The notes: generated by a model not told the origin, from the letters alone. A stretch of DNA of 64,000 bases from Lethocerus indicus (GCA_019843655.1 JACDQD010000002.1:15337154-15401153), one strand, 5' to 3'. Positions 26,061-39,059 are shown, counted from the first letter of the stretch. Made by a program: numbers and translations.

Positions 26061-29000
26061 TTTCGTATTTTCCCATCTCTACAACAATTTGGATTCTCGC
26101 GGAAAACCTATTGCGATCGAACCCCTGACAGAATCTCGGGCTATACAATATCTAACACTATATGTTGATTCTAACGCGTGTGCGGTGATGATCGTTCATC
26201 CATCTGCATTTGATATACTCCAATTTCAACTAGAAATCTTGCATTAATTGAATTTCTCTATCCTTATATTTTGATTAATGGAAAGATACGCGCGATAAAA
26301 GCATACAGTGTTATTCCATACAATAATTATTTGTCTTCTAAGGGTTATTATAAAGTTTAATTGCCCACAGTCATTTATGTGACTCCCGAGTACTCCAAAA
26401 TACGCCGTATTTTAACTGGCCAGCGCGCGTGTTAAATCCCCAACTGCCTTGGGGGTACGTCTTATCGGAGACGGCCACGAGATGAGTCCAGCATTTATGA
26501 TTTATGTCCACAATTTATTCACCACGGTGTATTTCCCATCATTTTGTCGCAAACTACAAGTATTCTGCAACAGGTGGAATGGAAACGATATGTCTCCGAA
26601 TATCGGCCAGGACAATTACAACAGTCCTATTACTAGAATTTGTTAGTCATATTTATATAATGTTCATGAAATGTGTTGACGCTTTGAACGATGACTGATT
26701 ATGATGAATTCACATTATTATGAATGAATGGATGAATCAATTTAAGAATCGATGTCGAAATGCTACCCGTTGGCGGTATGAACCTGAGCATCGAATATTT
26801 CAGGGTTAGATAGATAACAATTGTCATTTAACTTGCAAATAAAACACTTCGAAAGAAAAATATAATGTCGTTTAAGTTGAATCGCTTTCAACGTAAGATA
26901 ACAACGGGGAAACGTAAGATAAAAAGAACAAGATGACAAAATTAATTCTGCTCCAAGATTGAGCTTCGGGAATTATTTGCATTTATTTGGTGCTTTCAAC
27001 TTTATTGAGAGACTTTCTTGTTTTTTTTCATTGCAGAAGACTTTTCGATTCAATTTCTAAAACTTCTCTCAGGATAGTATATTGGATTTGCATACAAATT
27101 CCTAGTCGAAACTTAAATTCGCAGATGTACCTTATTCAAATATTATGGGTTTCATTGAACAATTATGTGTGCAATGTAGAAACGGATTTGTAATAAGAAA
27201 AAAAATACCTGGATTAGTTTATAAACATTCGTGTTAAGCCGGTCACGTGAGTGACTGGACGTGTAATTCAGTCATCTTGCATATTAGATTCTGCTTCGTT
27301 TCCCAAGACAGAAACGACTTGAAGTTGCCCAGGCTTACATCACTGCGAAAAAAGTGACATAATACTCTCATTTCAATTCAGTCGCTTGCTAAATATTATG
27401 TGGCCTCCCCTCTTTCTTAAAAAAGTTACGCAATTCTAAAAAAAATTATGTAAGTGCGAAAATGACGAGCAAGGGTGCCCATTAGCATCGTTCCCGATTA
27501 CAGAGGCCGGAAAGTATCCCGCACATGCTGCGTAAATAACCGAGTGGTGCCTGAAGGCATACTCATACTATGAGATAACGAATAGGAACTTAAAAACTAT
27601 ATTCTGCCAGTAAAACTGTAAATTAATGTATGTGTGCGTACCTTATGCCGCCTAACTATTATAGTTTTGTAACTAATCAGCCACGTTTGATGTCAAGTCC
27701 ATTCCCGCCTCATCTCCGACATGTGTGATTGAATTGAGAGGAGTCGAGCCCAGGATCGGATCGCATCCAAGGCGGTGTACAATTGGTCGAAATCATTTCA
27801 AAAAGGCAGAGACCTCAACAATAACACCTCTACAGAAACTCAAGCGGGATGTCCTGTCAGACTCGCTGTACGCCTAATTTAGCACCGCGCGAGTTGAACT
27901 CGTTTCAAAGAGTCAATAGAAGTTAAAAATATTATATTTTTGAAAATGTAAAGAGCATGATATAGGGAATAATAACGGTCCCATACCGCTAGAATTAAAT
28001 TTTCAGTACAATAAACATAATATTGAAAAATCGGGGAATTAATTCTATGAGTTCGAATAAGCCTATACAAAAATACAGAAAGAATAATATTTATTTTTTT
28101 AAATAATTTGAAAAATGACTCGACTTCGTCAAATTATTGTCGGTGAAAAACTTATTACCTATTTACTGTTCTACGTTATGCTTTCTAAACGGAATTAAGC
28201 TGTTCTTAATAAAACATCCGTAAGGGAGTGGTAACATCATACCCGACTAACGGAATTAGTCATCCAGTGCGCATGTGTGTGTGTGTTATCTATCCTCCGA
28301 AATATATAAAAAATAATTCGTATCTTACAAAAATAGACAGCACAAAACGTAGAAATAGCATCATTGTTATTTAAATAGCGATCTTCGAATGATAAACTTT
28401 GAATGGAAGAGCTTTAAACTTTGATAAGCGTGCGTATAATTCCAGCATTGAACAGATGTTCGGTTTCAATGTTCAAGGGTTTTAATATAACGGATTATAC
28501 GTCGACCGGGTTTATAATGGCATTCGGAGTATTAGTGGCGGTTGCTGTTAAGAAGCGTTTAACTTGTCGGTTTCATCGCGATCAGCCCCTGAGGTAAGAA
28601 CAAGTTCGCATCACTTGTACGTGCCCGGAATGTTTAATGGCTAAAGCGCGCAGCGGGTGAATGTAAAACATTTGAAATTTCATGTTTACCCCGCGAGATA
28701 GCCCAGAAACCGATAGCCTAATTTGCCTTGCACCTTCCCTACTTAATGCCTGTCCCTTATAATTAAAACTTCCTCCCGCACACCCACGGTAATCGGGTTA
28801 CTTGTTATATAAAAAGTTTCTTTCGTTATATCTAGAATTTTGTCAGAATATGTGACCATCCGCAGGGAATGGTTTTCCGACTCCGACGTCGTCCTTTTGT
28901 GATACCGAATAAAAGGAATTTTATGAAATAATCAGATTTGTCTTCAGAAATGTTTTCTCGTTGTTTCGAGACTCAACTCTCAACGGATAATATATATATC

Positions 29001-31139
29001 AAGCAGTTGAATCCAATTTATGCCGGTCAATGAACATTCTCTGTTTCAACAACTGGCGGTTAGCTAACATTAAGGGCAGTCCATTGAAAGCCTCACAAAT
29101 CCAATTCTGAGAAATGCAGTTTGAATGTTCGCTTTAACCTGGTTGGGCGCTGGAATTATTAAAGAAAGGAGACTCGAAAGGGAGCTAGAAGAGCTATGCT
29201 ACCGAAGTTGTATTCGAAATCTCCCGAAGGAAATAATATTTCCTAATGTCAGTTTTTTTCGCAGGGCGCCGCCCCACAGCAGCACATTAGGATTCGCCCG
29301 CGTCCCCCTTCCTTTAAGAGGGTTGGGTTATTCCTGCATCTCCTGGGAGTTCATAGTTGGCTTGATTCGGTTCCAGCCTGCATTGGATTATCTCCCAACG
29401 GATATGCGACGTGAATTTCACCCATGTGTGTTCTTTGGGCATCGAGAATATAGACTGATCTTTTCTTACATTCGCCGGTATTTGGAACGCCATTGCCCCA
29501 CATTTTATTTCTTGCTCCTCTCCTGAAAAACATACTGGTTCCCGAGCATTTACTAAACTGAAATTACCCCAGTGTTACCAACATGTCAGATAGAACTATG
29601 CTGTTCCGTAGGGATGAAAAAATTTTCATCAAATTACGTTCGACTTCCCAATTTATGAAACCCCACCTTTCAAGTCTAATTTCTCTGATTAATCTGGTTC
29701 ACTGAGAAATAATTTAATTATACTTTTAAAAAATGTCGGTATAATGAACACCCACAACATTTTTATGTTTGGTGCGGTTTATTCATGCCGGCACAGGGGT
29801 TTACAGAGTCAGTGTATTTGGAGTGGTATATTATTATAGTTCGGATGTCGGAGCCGACCCAGGAGGTTAACCCCATCGCTCATTATAATATGACAAGCGG
29901 GTGCCCAACCTGAGATCGAGATTCCATTACTCACATCCTCCTTCCCTCTGATCAATACGAGAATTCACTCAGCGCTATCGGAGTTTGAATTTCCCATTGG
30001 ACATTAATTGGATTTTGGAGAACATATTGTGGCCGGGTGCTGAGACCCAGCTGCGTGGGGGTTTCATTAGACCTGGCCCCTAACCCCGCCCCCGATTTCT
30101 GAATAAGTTCCTCCCCCCTCCCAGCTAGTCCTCCGGCTGTGATACCATTCCGCCCGGTCAAATTAACTCGCAAATGATCCTCCAAGTATGAAATTACCAA
30201 TTCGAATATTTCGATTCACGTGACCTCTGTCGCTCAAAAATGTAGAATGCTCGTATTCACGGTAAGAAGACAGCGCTACCTTCCACATTGATTAAGTGCA
30301 AATTGTCTTTTAAAGATAACTAAACATTTCAAATTATTAACACATTAAATTTACTCTGTAACAACAATCGTTAATTTGATTTCCGCATAAATTTACAAAC
30401 ATAAAATATAAAAGCTATCATATTATTCTGAATTCCGGCTTATATTAGTTAGTTAATAAAGGAAATTACTTCACCGTTACCCGCAGGTTTGATCTTGTAG
30501 TCAGCCGGAAATTCTTCAATGTATTTCGGTTAACTTTGAAAACGTTGGTTCAAACCGGAAGGTAATAATATTACCCGGTCTCGCCTGGGGGTGAAGTGGA
30601 GCCTTCCTATTACACCGTGTTTAGTGTTTTCACTAATTATGAACGCAGCACGTGGAAAATTGCCAGAAATAACAAGATAGGAGCAAACAATTTAATCAAT
30701 ATCCCAATGTCTCTAGTATGAGGCGAACCAATATTTTCCTTGGAGACGCAGCTACTGTCCTCAATAATTTTGAATGAGGGGTTAGTACTGCAATAATTAT
30801 CTATAAATTATATTATAGACGCCTGTAGTTCAGAAAAAATCCTATTTCCTTTTTCAATATATTATAGGTATACATGTTATGATACAACCTAAAAATGTAT
30901 AATTGGATCGTCAATACGCTTTTATATCAATAGCAAATACTGGAGTTGGTTATAAACCGAACCGTGTGCTGGTCCTAAAAAAGCGTGACAAATTATTCCA
31001 TATATATTGGAAATACGCAGACACCTCCAACTAATTACTCTTTAAATTTTTTTTTGTTTTAATTATTGGTACAAGTTACACTGAACAGAATATGTACGCG
31101 TTCGGATTTATTAGAAATACATCGAATCAAGTTTTGTAT
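26061..31139. other. Mostly AT-rich stretch with two GC-rich patches
   Basis: GC-rich patches lie at about 29240-29420 and 29860-30180; the rest is AT-rich. Small palindromes TGCCT-GA-AGGCA and CTCATA-C-TATGAG sit side by side at 27548-27574. The 133-codon + frame at 29125-29526 is the longest here. It has mixed composition, no recognisable family and no good donor, so it is not called a gene. Confidence 0.4.
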
Positions 31140-31560
31140 GAGTACAAGTGTTGGACACGGCCGGTGTGGATACGGCCTCGGCGTCCGGTTTTTATTTCGC
31201 TTTTTTATAGCGGCACGCGTTAGAGATCGCCAAAGGCCACTTGTTTCACAAAGACGCCGAACATTATACGGGAGTCAATAAATGGGAAAACGCCGGCGAT
31301 TTTTCCCAGAGGAATGCGGACGACTAACCGAGGTCGGTCGCAGTAATATCGCCTTCGTCGTCCAGTTTAATTGGGTCGGTTAAGGCTTTCCTATTAAACC
31401 GAGCCCGGCCCATTCATCTCCAACGATTAAGTTGCTCCGGTCCCTCGGCGCCGTTTAAGGCTAACTGACAAATGCCTCATAAACGTTCCACGAATTATCG
31501 CCCCCTCGGCCTCCCTGTTTGCCATCCCTCTTATACATACGCCGGCATGCCTTTAATTTC
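31140..31560. other. GC-rich block upstream of the recursive splice site
   Basis: This CpG-rich island contains GGCCGGTGTGG, ACGCCGGCG and repeated TTAATT/CCGG words. It ends about 180 bp before the pyrimidine tract of the recursive site. No coding signal was recognised. Confidence 0.3.
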
Positions 31561-31730
31561 GGTAGATTAATATATCCGTTCGTATTAATTTACTGGCGTA
31601 TCCTCCTAGATATATGCGAATCATATATTGCCCCCATAAATGATCTAAATTTACCACAAAAGTATATTACATGTATATAGAATGTTATATATGTATGTAT
31701 TTTTAACTCATAAATCTAACAATAATTATT

Positions 31731-31749
31731 CTTCTTTTTTCAGGTAAGT
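31731..31749 (+). promoter_or_regulatory. Candidate recursive splice site (ratchet point)
   Basis: A pyrimidine-rich tract (TTCTTCTTTTTT) is followed immediately by CAG and then GTAAGT, with the acceptor ending at 31743 and the donor starting at 31744. This fused acceptor/donor is the consensus of recursive splice sites described in long introns of Drosophila and other animals. There a zero-length exon lets a long intron be removed in steps. By base composition the nine-mer CAGGTAAGT alone is expected roughly 0.2 times per strand in 64 kb, and less with the tract. It implies a + strand intron spanning this point. A second donor-like GGAA/GTAAGG at 31786 could define a 42-nt cryptic exon. Use in vivo is inferred. 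Confidence 0.5.
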
Positions 31750-31855
31750 CCCCCGCGATTCGCAAAATAATCGTCGACGGCGGAAGTAAGGTTAGAAGTG
31801 GTTTTTTACTATACAAATATTTTCAGGTATAATACTGATATCGATATAAAACGCA

Positions 31856-32014
31856 ATGTCTGACCATGATGATGGAACCGGTAGGAGTTCCGAAATGTCG
31901 GAAAGAGACCACACCCCAGGGGAGTTCCATTGGGGAAGGGAATATACCTTTCTACTGGAACTCGCTCAAGTATTCTCCAAAAACAGGAAGAATTACGGAC
32001 AAATAGGAATTTAG
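31856..32014 (+). CDS. Candidate 52-residue open frame, function unknown
   Basis: The ATG at 31856 follows an in-frame TAA at 31847 and the frame ends with TAG at 32012-32014. The product begins MSDHDDGTGRSSEM. Its C-terminal half (from about residue 23) reads as mixed hydrophobic/charged sequence with a W followed by FLLELAQVF and a basic NRK, more protein-like than most frames here. Thirty bases upstream, at 31826, an acceptor-like ATATTTTCAG ends, so it could begin an exon. No strong donor lies inside. The W...E...LLELA spacing loosely recalls the first helix of SANT/Myb-like domains, but the match is too short to name. A chance frame cannot be excluded. Confidence 0.25.
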   Translation: MSDHDDGTGRSSEMSERDHTPGEFHWGREYTFLLELAQVFSKNRKNYGQIGI

Positions 32015-34390
32015 CGCCTGCTGCTCGAGATTCTATTGAAAGTTAGATAGTAATAATGCGAATTATGGTCGAATTATGGAATAAATGTAATTTATGAAAT
32101 GAGCCTTACTTTAACTCCGTGGCTTATCGCATTATTAGGTAAAATGTTACGAAATATAGTCTATCAAGTATTTTGCATAAAAAGGCCATTTTATTATTCA
32201 TTCAGCTAAATGAGTCACTCAATCCTATACACAAATATCACAGTATGTTCAATATTTTTTTTCTTTCGAGCGGCTGCGGTAGGCCACAAATTATAGGTGT
32301 ATAACAGTTGAGCCTATATGTGAACCGATTTCGAAACTGTTTAGTATCCTTGCGGCTTCTTTGATTGCGATAACTGTCACTCTGTTTATAAGGGACTTAA
32401 CATCGGGGTATAGAGCAATTTGCGACCTATATTAATATGGGCAGACGCAAAATTACTGTAGACAGATGACCTGAGTCCGATCATTGGACGGTCATTAGTT
32501 GGTTAAGCCGTGTCTAGCGGATTTAGACTGCCGGCGGACTAGGCTCGGATATGCAACTGGAAGGGGAGCGCGCGACGAACCTATTCATCGGGTTAAACCA
32601 CTTGTTCAACTCCGACATTGACTATTATCCATCGGCTGTGTGTCTGGAACTCTCCTATCTTTCGGTGCAGGCTTCAGAAACTCATTATCACTTGCCTCTC
32701 CTCCGTCTATTAGGTTCCAACACCCCTTCAACAACCCTTCACCTACATCTCACATTAACAATTAACTACCAAGTATAAAACTAAACAACTCAGCTACTGT
32801 ACAACTAAGCAGTTATAAAGCACTATAACAGTACACGGCTCGACGTTACCGTCCCTGAGAATGGTCTCGCCCAAAATCAAAAGTCTTTCTTTTTTAAATA
32901 TGTGTTTTTAGGATTCATATAAATAAGAATTATATGAATATAATAAATCGTACGGCTTGTGGCCCATTTAGTCACACAACACTTAATGGCCGATAGGACG
33001 GGTCGTTCTGTAACGGGCTGATTTTTATTTTCCATTGACAATGAAAACGCTTTATGCAGGCGATAATTAAACTGTATAAAATTGTCGCAGTGCGAAAACG
33101 CTGGCGGTAATTCTATACCGAAATTTAAACTTGCGTAATTTCTGGATTATACCTGCAAATCATTTGTATTTTCGCGCTCTATTTTCGATCGGTAAGATGG
33201 AAACACTAATTCAATAGTTATTGGTAAGAACAGTGTATTAATCAAAGTGCTTTGTTAATTTTGATCTAATTTTAGACATCTACTTTGCACTCCGTTATAA
33301 CGTGTATTACCGTTTTGTCAGCTGAGATATTCAAATGTGAAATGGGCTGGTGATTCAAAGGCTTAGCCTACTGCTTGTAAGGCGGCGCGAATTGACAAGC
33401 CTTAACACTTGGCGCTTTCCTTCGGCTTCAGGAGAATTATGTCTAGAAAGTAATAATCCGGAGGAGACTCGTAACTCCTGCTGAAAGCTTTGAAATTAGA
33501 ATGGCTCGGTTCACTTAAAAATACAGTATTACCTTTAGAGTTGAATTATTGGGACTTCATAACTTGGACAAGTAGTTTATATCTGACTGAGGTTTTACAA
33601 CAGCTTAGCATTTTAATGCGTTAGGTTTTTATTTGAAATTTAGAAGATAATGTGAAACAGTTTTACGAATGTATATTTTCTATACTCTAACCATCGTGAC
33701 AGTCGGATACATTAAATCAGTATTATTGATTCAAAGAAGAAAGATAGGGAAATAATGTCTACTACATTGTGTGGTTGAAATGAGAGTCAGACATTAACTT
33801 TTAATGACTATTTAATAATCCATCTTATGAGACAAATCAGTTCTCTTATGTCATTAGCCTATCGATTCACAAATTAATCACTTTCTATCCCTGCTAAGAA
33901 ATTTATGTTGCTAATATTTGAATAATTCCTTTAGTTGCGTCATCGTGTTTGGAAACTTTCTCGCGGTTATAGCCCACTTATTACAATATCGAACTGTTGT
34001 CGAACTGTTACAATATCAAAGTGTTGAATGCGATTGACCCTTGTGGACAATTGGTCCAGTATTGCAATAATCAGAGAGGCAGGGTCATGCAATATGTAAT
34101 TTTGATATTGATCACCTATAATAACCACTCCTGTGTGATTCAGCTGTGGGCATGAACCCATAACTCATAATACTGCCCACGAATTGTTATACATTTTACC
34201 AGTTTTATATCTAAAACCAAGTAGGTCCTCCACGCGTCCTTCAAATGGTATTCCATGATTCATTTCCAGAATTCAAATCGATTCACGAATACCTACGCTT
34301 TTTTTCTATTTCAAAATACTTTCGATAAAGCCGTGTAAAAACAGATCCCTACGCCTCATGAAATGAAGAAGCTCGAAAGTAAATTGGCCA
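32015..34390. other. Non-coding stretch
   Basis: The DNA is AT-rich with a GC-richer part at about 32480-32760. A short direct duplication, TTACAATATC with GAACTGTT in both copies, lies at 33981-34017. No gene is supported. Confidence 0.4.
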
Positions 34391-35390
34391 TAGGTCAAGA
34401 GTTAAGGGAGGACTTTAAAGTGTCCGGTTTTGGGGCCGGGTAAGGGCGTCCTTCCTGTAATAAGCCGTGGATTGGCGAGGACAGTTAGGATGTCGGTAGG
34501 GTAGGCTGGGAGGGCGGCGGGAAGTGACAGGGGGGCAGGGGGGTTCGTGACCGGCCAAATCCCGCAACGGGAATTGCACGTTCAGTGCGTTGTTGCCGGA
34601 TATGAAGAGCTGGCACCTGCCCAAGGGAATTCGATCCCGAATGCCCATTATCACGCCAATCCTCCCGCACCCAATTCCTCTTTCCCCCGCCCCGTCCCCC
34701 ATACCCAGAATCGCATTAGAAAATTAGGATTAATCGGTTATTGGGGGCGCGTTGAGTGCGATGCGTACCCTTAACCCTACTGCACTTTGTACACGTCTAC
34801 CTATCCTTGTGTCAGTGATGTACAGTGACTTGCTGAAATTATTTTTTACGCTCGTATTTATAAAATCTCCCGGACAGAAAATTATCACCTCTAACTTGCA
34901 TTAGTGCTGGGGAATTTTTGTCTTAGGTAATTGATTTTTAATATATTTCGCAAATCCTAATTTAGTTAAGTCTTACTTCACCAAATGCTAATTTATTGAC
35001 GAACTAATTCTTACAACCTTAAAAAATGCCCAGGAAAAATCCATTTTAATAATACATTATGTATTTGGTTGAGGTTGAGTAGCGACTGCGGCACGAGAGG
35101 CACCTCTGGCGACTCTCGCGGTGTAAGACTAAGACTGGTTGAAATCCCTGGACGGGAATTGAACGTTTATTGGTTGTCTGGGCCCCACCCTGTTTTTAGA
35201 TACGGCTGCTCTGTTGCCAGGAAATCACTTATTCAATGCGGTGTGGCAATCTACCTCTCCCTCACACTCTGTCTCACTCGCTCTCAATCCAACTTTATTC
35301 CTCCCTCTCGCTCAACTGTCTGGGGGGCCGTTCTCGACGTGAACAGAGGCCGAAGGCCCAGTAGTAACCCGCTCTAAGATAAATTGCGGT
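34391..35390. other. GC-rich blocks flanking a weak recursive-site look-alike
   Basis: CpG-rich islands lie at about 34410-34770 and 35060-35380. Between them, at 34915-34932, TTTTTGTCTTAG is followed directly by GTAATT. This is a fused acceptor/donor of lower quality than the one at 31.74 kb. The 75-102 codon frames over the islands overlap each other and carry no recognised motif. Confidence 0.3.
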
Positions 35391-38290
35391 CGATATTGTG
35401 TTCACAATAATTAATCACCATTAATTATAATCGCCATAGTTATTTCGAGATGCTGCAAGTCATTTTTTAAGCGAAAAATATATTTTTCTAAAATTTTTAA
35501 TTCTTCAGTTTCGTATCTCTCCTCGAACATTAAAGGTCGAGGTTTAAAATAAATAAAATAAAGAAATTAAAATGTTTTCGGTCAGAATATAAGAGCGGTA
35601 ATAAAATGGTCCTGATAATTGTAATGGCCTGTTTTAATTCTTGTACTCCTTCGACGCTACTCTCAAAGCTGTAATTTTGAAATGGTTGATCGAGGAATTG
35701 GCCGTACACTCATAAATGTAGCATATAAAACATAATTCGGCTAATTGCCCCTTGTACTTCAATTACCCATTTGAATTAACTAAAGCAATTATGAAGGGCG
35801 TAAACCTTGGTTATTGGTGATTGTTTGCCCTGAACAGGTTTGTTGTTCTTGCCTCAGGGTACAGACGGTCTGAATGCATAGTCGATTCGAATGTCGGCTA
35901 AACGCGTAGCTTTATAGAATATGCAGGCTGCCTATATAATGACCAAACAAAGCGTTAATTCATTCTGGTTTCTACAATCTAGTTAATTGTAGTTTAGTAT
36001 TAGGTCATATATATAATAAAGAACGCAGGGTTTAATATATTTTATTTTTACCTCGAGACGTACGACAATAGAAGCAATTAAATAGACGGATTGAAACTTC
36101 CTGAGTATCGGTGCTCAATGTGTTACATTGAGTTCAGTAATTGTAGATACTTCCGCATTTCTGTGGGGTTAGCACAAGATTTCTTGTGGCCTAAGTTATT
36201 TCTGGCTGATTTCCTCGGAAAGCATTGGAATGTTTAAAATCTGGAAGCACGGTTGGGTGAAAATTGCCAACACATTTTACAGCTCGTACAAACTCTTAGG
36301 AAATCCTCCTTTATTCTTTCATAATTGTGGTTTCCATTAAACTGAGTTCTTAATAGTGGTTGACCTTTCCGTCTATGATGAAACCACACTTCTTTGAAGC
36401 TTTCCAGTCGACCATTTTAACCGCATTGTTTTCACTCGTGTCAATCCTCACCTTCATATTTCTGACCGTCTACCTGCTCACAAGTGAATATTCATTTTGT
36501 TCTCATAAGTGTCAACTCATAATATCTTCGGTATCGTTTTGAATTTGTCGTGGATAACGTTTTTTTCACTTTTACGTCAACGGGTTCATTACTTTTCATT
36601 TTTCGGATAGTCTAGAAAATTTTTTTAACGAGGAATTCTTGTAACGAAAGCGTTCAAAAGATTCATGCAGCTTTCATGATTTTATTTTTTTTAATGGTTC
36701 AATTTTACCAAATAGGCAAAACACTCAGCATTATTGACCAGGCGATATGAAATTTAAAAATCCCGAAGGAATTTTTCAATACCGATCGAGTTTGGATTTC
36801 AACACCACATGATTTACATAATATATAAATTAATAGATAATCAGTTCCATCGTTTCCATTATTGATTATTGTTCAATTTCATTGTGATTGACTATACATT
36901 TGTCATTACTATTGCAGTGATTGGATATAATTTCACAATGCAATTGTCGTTGGTAACCAGCGATGGGGGTATAATCACCTAACTGAACTAATAAACTTTT
37001 AATTGACATTTGCTATAATGAGACAAACTGGTCATGTGCCACAAACTGGTTCGAATGCTGGTGGCGGATTATCGACTTTTGTTTTTCAGAAGGTAATTTG
37101 AATTTGAAACTTGTGACTGAAACGCCTATAAATACATGTCAATCAATAGAGTTAATTAGAATTTAAGGTAAATACATCAAGCAATGCCAGTTACTAAATT
37201 CTTCCTAAATTCATTAAAAATGAATATGGATCGATAGCTATTCTTGCTCTGAGTTCCAGACAAGTCTGCGTCCAGGCTATAACATAGTTATGACTTTGAA
37301 ACATAGTTCGATTATTAAACAAACACATTAAAATAATTGCAAACCAATTCAAAAAATGTGATCTTCGTTTTCCATGTAGTATAGCGAAAAATAATACCAC
37401 ATTGAAACTTACATAGAGATGTGTACTAGTTGCGGTTAACAGGAGATGCCAATGTCAAAAGAATATTATTATAATTGTTAAAATTTAAATCTACGAGGGA
37501 GCTGTTATGGTCCTGTGTATGAGGTATACATGCAAGCAATAATCTGCAATAGTTGGTGTGTAGAGTTGGTTTAGAGCGAGTAAACCGGCGGCCTCCTCTC
37601 TCATAAGAAATCGCCATTACAATTCAGAGCGGACTTTTCTTCCGACGGTTCTTATTTCGCTGATCCCGTAGTCGGTTTGCATTTAAATGAACGCCGTGGA
37701 AAAACCTACGGCTTTGTACGTTAATACCGCTCGTGAAAACCAGTTTACAGGGGTGGCGCAAACTGTCATTACGGGACATCCTTCTAAAAGTTTATTATAT
37801 ACGCTGAGCCGGGCTTTTTCACAGAAATGCGGAAACATTTTCACAAGCAAGAAGTCAGAGCTTTGTCAAGTCGTAATCGGTGTTTTAATTTCGATTTATA
37901 GTTCTCGAGAACTACAAGAGGTAATTTGAATTCGATGGACATTCGATTATCCTTTTTAAGCTAAAAAGGTTAATGAAAAGGAAATACAAGTTACAAGTAA
38001 AGTTTTCTCAGGTTCAGTAATTGCCTTATTACCAATTCCCAAGAGTGGTAATATTTGTACAATGTGTATATTATTTAAAATTAGTCATTAATATTACGCC
38101 GTTACTGTTAAATTTTATATTAGTAGAGCGCGAAATTAGTTTTACCATCACAATTGTTGAGTGTGTCAACATATTTCTCACGATATAAACTATATCAGCT
38201 ATTTAATTTTTGTACTATCGAAAGATAGTACAGTTCGGTCTTGCACAGTCATTAATAAAAAATTGGCCTCGGAAGCGTTCCTTTCCAATA
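35391..38290. other. AT-rich non-coding stretch with a micro-exon-like splice motif
   Basis: At 37075-37098 a T-rich tract ends in CAG (37089), followed by AAG and then the donor-like GTAATT. This is either a 3-nt micro-exon arrangement or a chance acceptor. A perfect 9-bp hairpin, TGTACTATC-GAAA-GATAGTACA, is at 38211-38232. Hairpins of that size are expected about once in a window this long. No gene was recognised. Confidence 0.35.
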
Positions 38291-38933
38291 TTACAGAGAA
38301 GCATATTTCGGCCAATCAGCTGGAGGAAATAGTCGAGTTGGGCCGTGTCCCCTCCCGCTGCCAATCATGGAGTTGAATCTACAATCGATAGAATCAAGAT
38401 TGGAGCTGGATTTGCCGTCCCCCAGTTCACCAACCGTAAAACACAGGGCAAGGACCGAAACACCGGCAGATTCCTTTTCGAAAGCTCGACGAAAGGGATT
38501 CTCCGCCCGATCTTGAACGATGCGCGCCCGACTGGAAATATTTTCCCCACTTCCCGGCTCATGGAGAGTGTACCGTAGTGTGAAGGATTCTTTCAAAACT
38601 CACTGATCTCCGAATATTTTATCCATATTTGAAAAGCAATCTATAACATCATTTTCGAATCTGACTTTTGAATTACGATTAATTTACCGATTCGCCTACC
38701 TTACCGGAAGGCGCCGATTAGTCTTGGAACTCGAAATAGGATCGTTCCGGTAATTTGAAATTAATTCAGGGCTGTCTGCCCGAGTTTCGGATTGATCGAT
38801 ACTTGATGAATCTACGCCTGGACCGGTTTTGTCATTGTGCACCGACGTGGGAACGGCGTTGGGTCGACGTTCGCTCTGCCAACTTTGAAATTCGGTCCAG
38901 TCGCTTTATTAACGGCTCTCTTTTTGTGTGCAG
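38291..38933. other. GC-rich block, candidate regulatory element
   Basis: CpG-rich patches lie at 38330-38580 and 38690-38930. Frames of 77, 65 and 101 codons cover the first patch on both strands in several phases. That is the pattern of low stop density, not of a single gene. No family was recognised. Confidence 0.3.
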
Positions 38934-39059
38934 TTAATAAATTGAATTCACCCGTATCACCTACTTTGGCTTATCCGTCTAATAAACATAAATATTGCAA
39001 CGTCTTATATGACGAATAAGGCTAACGTTGGTGATATGAATAAATCCTTATATGGTCAG
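38934..39059 (+). other. Candidate exon with good splice signals (non-coding or alternative first exon)
   Basis: A pyrimidine-rich tract ending TTTTTGTGTGCAG stops at 38933, and TCAG/GTAAGG follows position 39059, which delimits 126 nt. No frame is open across the whole interval, so it is not an ordinary internal coding exon. However, an ATG at 39009 opens a frame that reaches the donor in phase 0 after 17 codons (MTNKANVGDMNKSLYGQ). It could therefore be a 5' exon carrying a start codon, a poison exon or an exon of a non-coding RNA. Matching signals could also occur by chance in 64 kb. Confidence 0.3.

Noticed and set aside
38211..38232. Perfect 9-bp hairpin with a GAAA tetraloop
   Set aside because: About one perfect 9-bp hairpin with a short loop is expected by chance in a window of this size, so it is not evidence of a structured RNA by itself.
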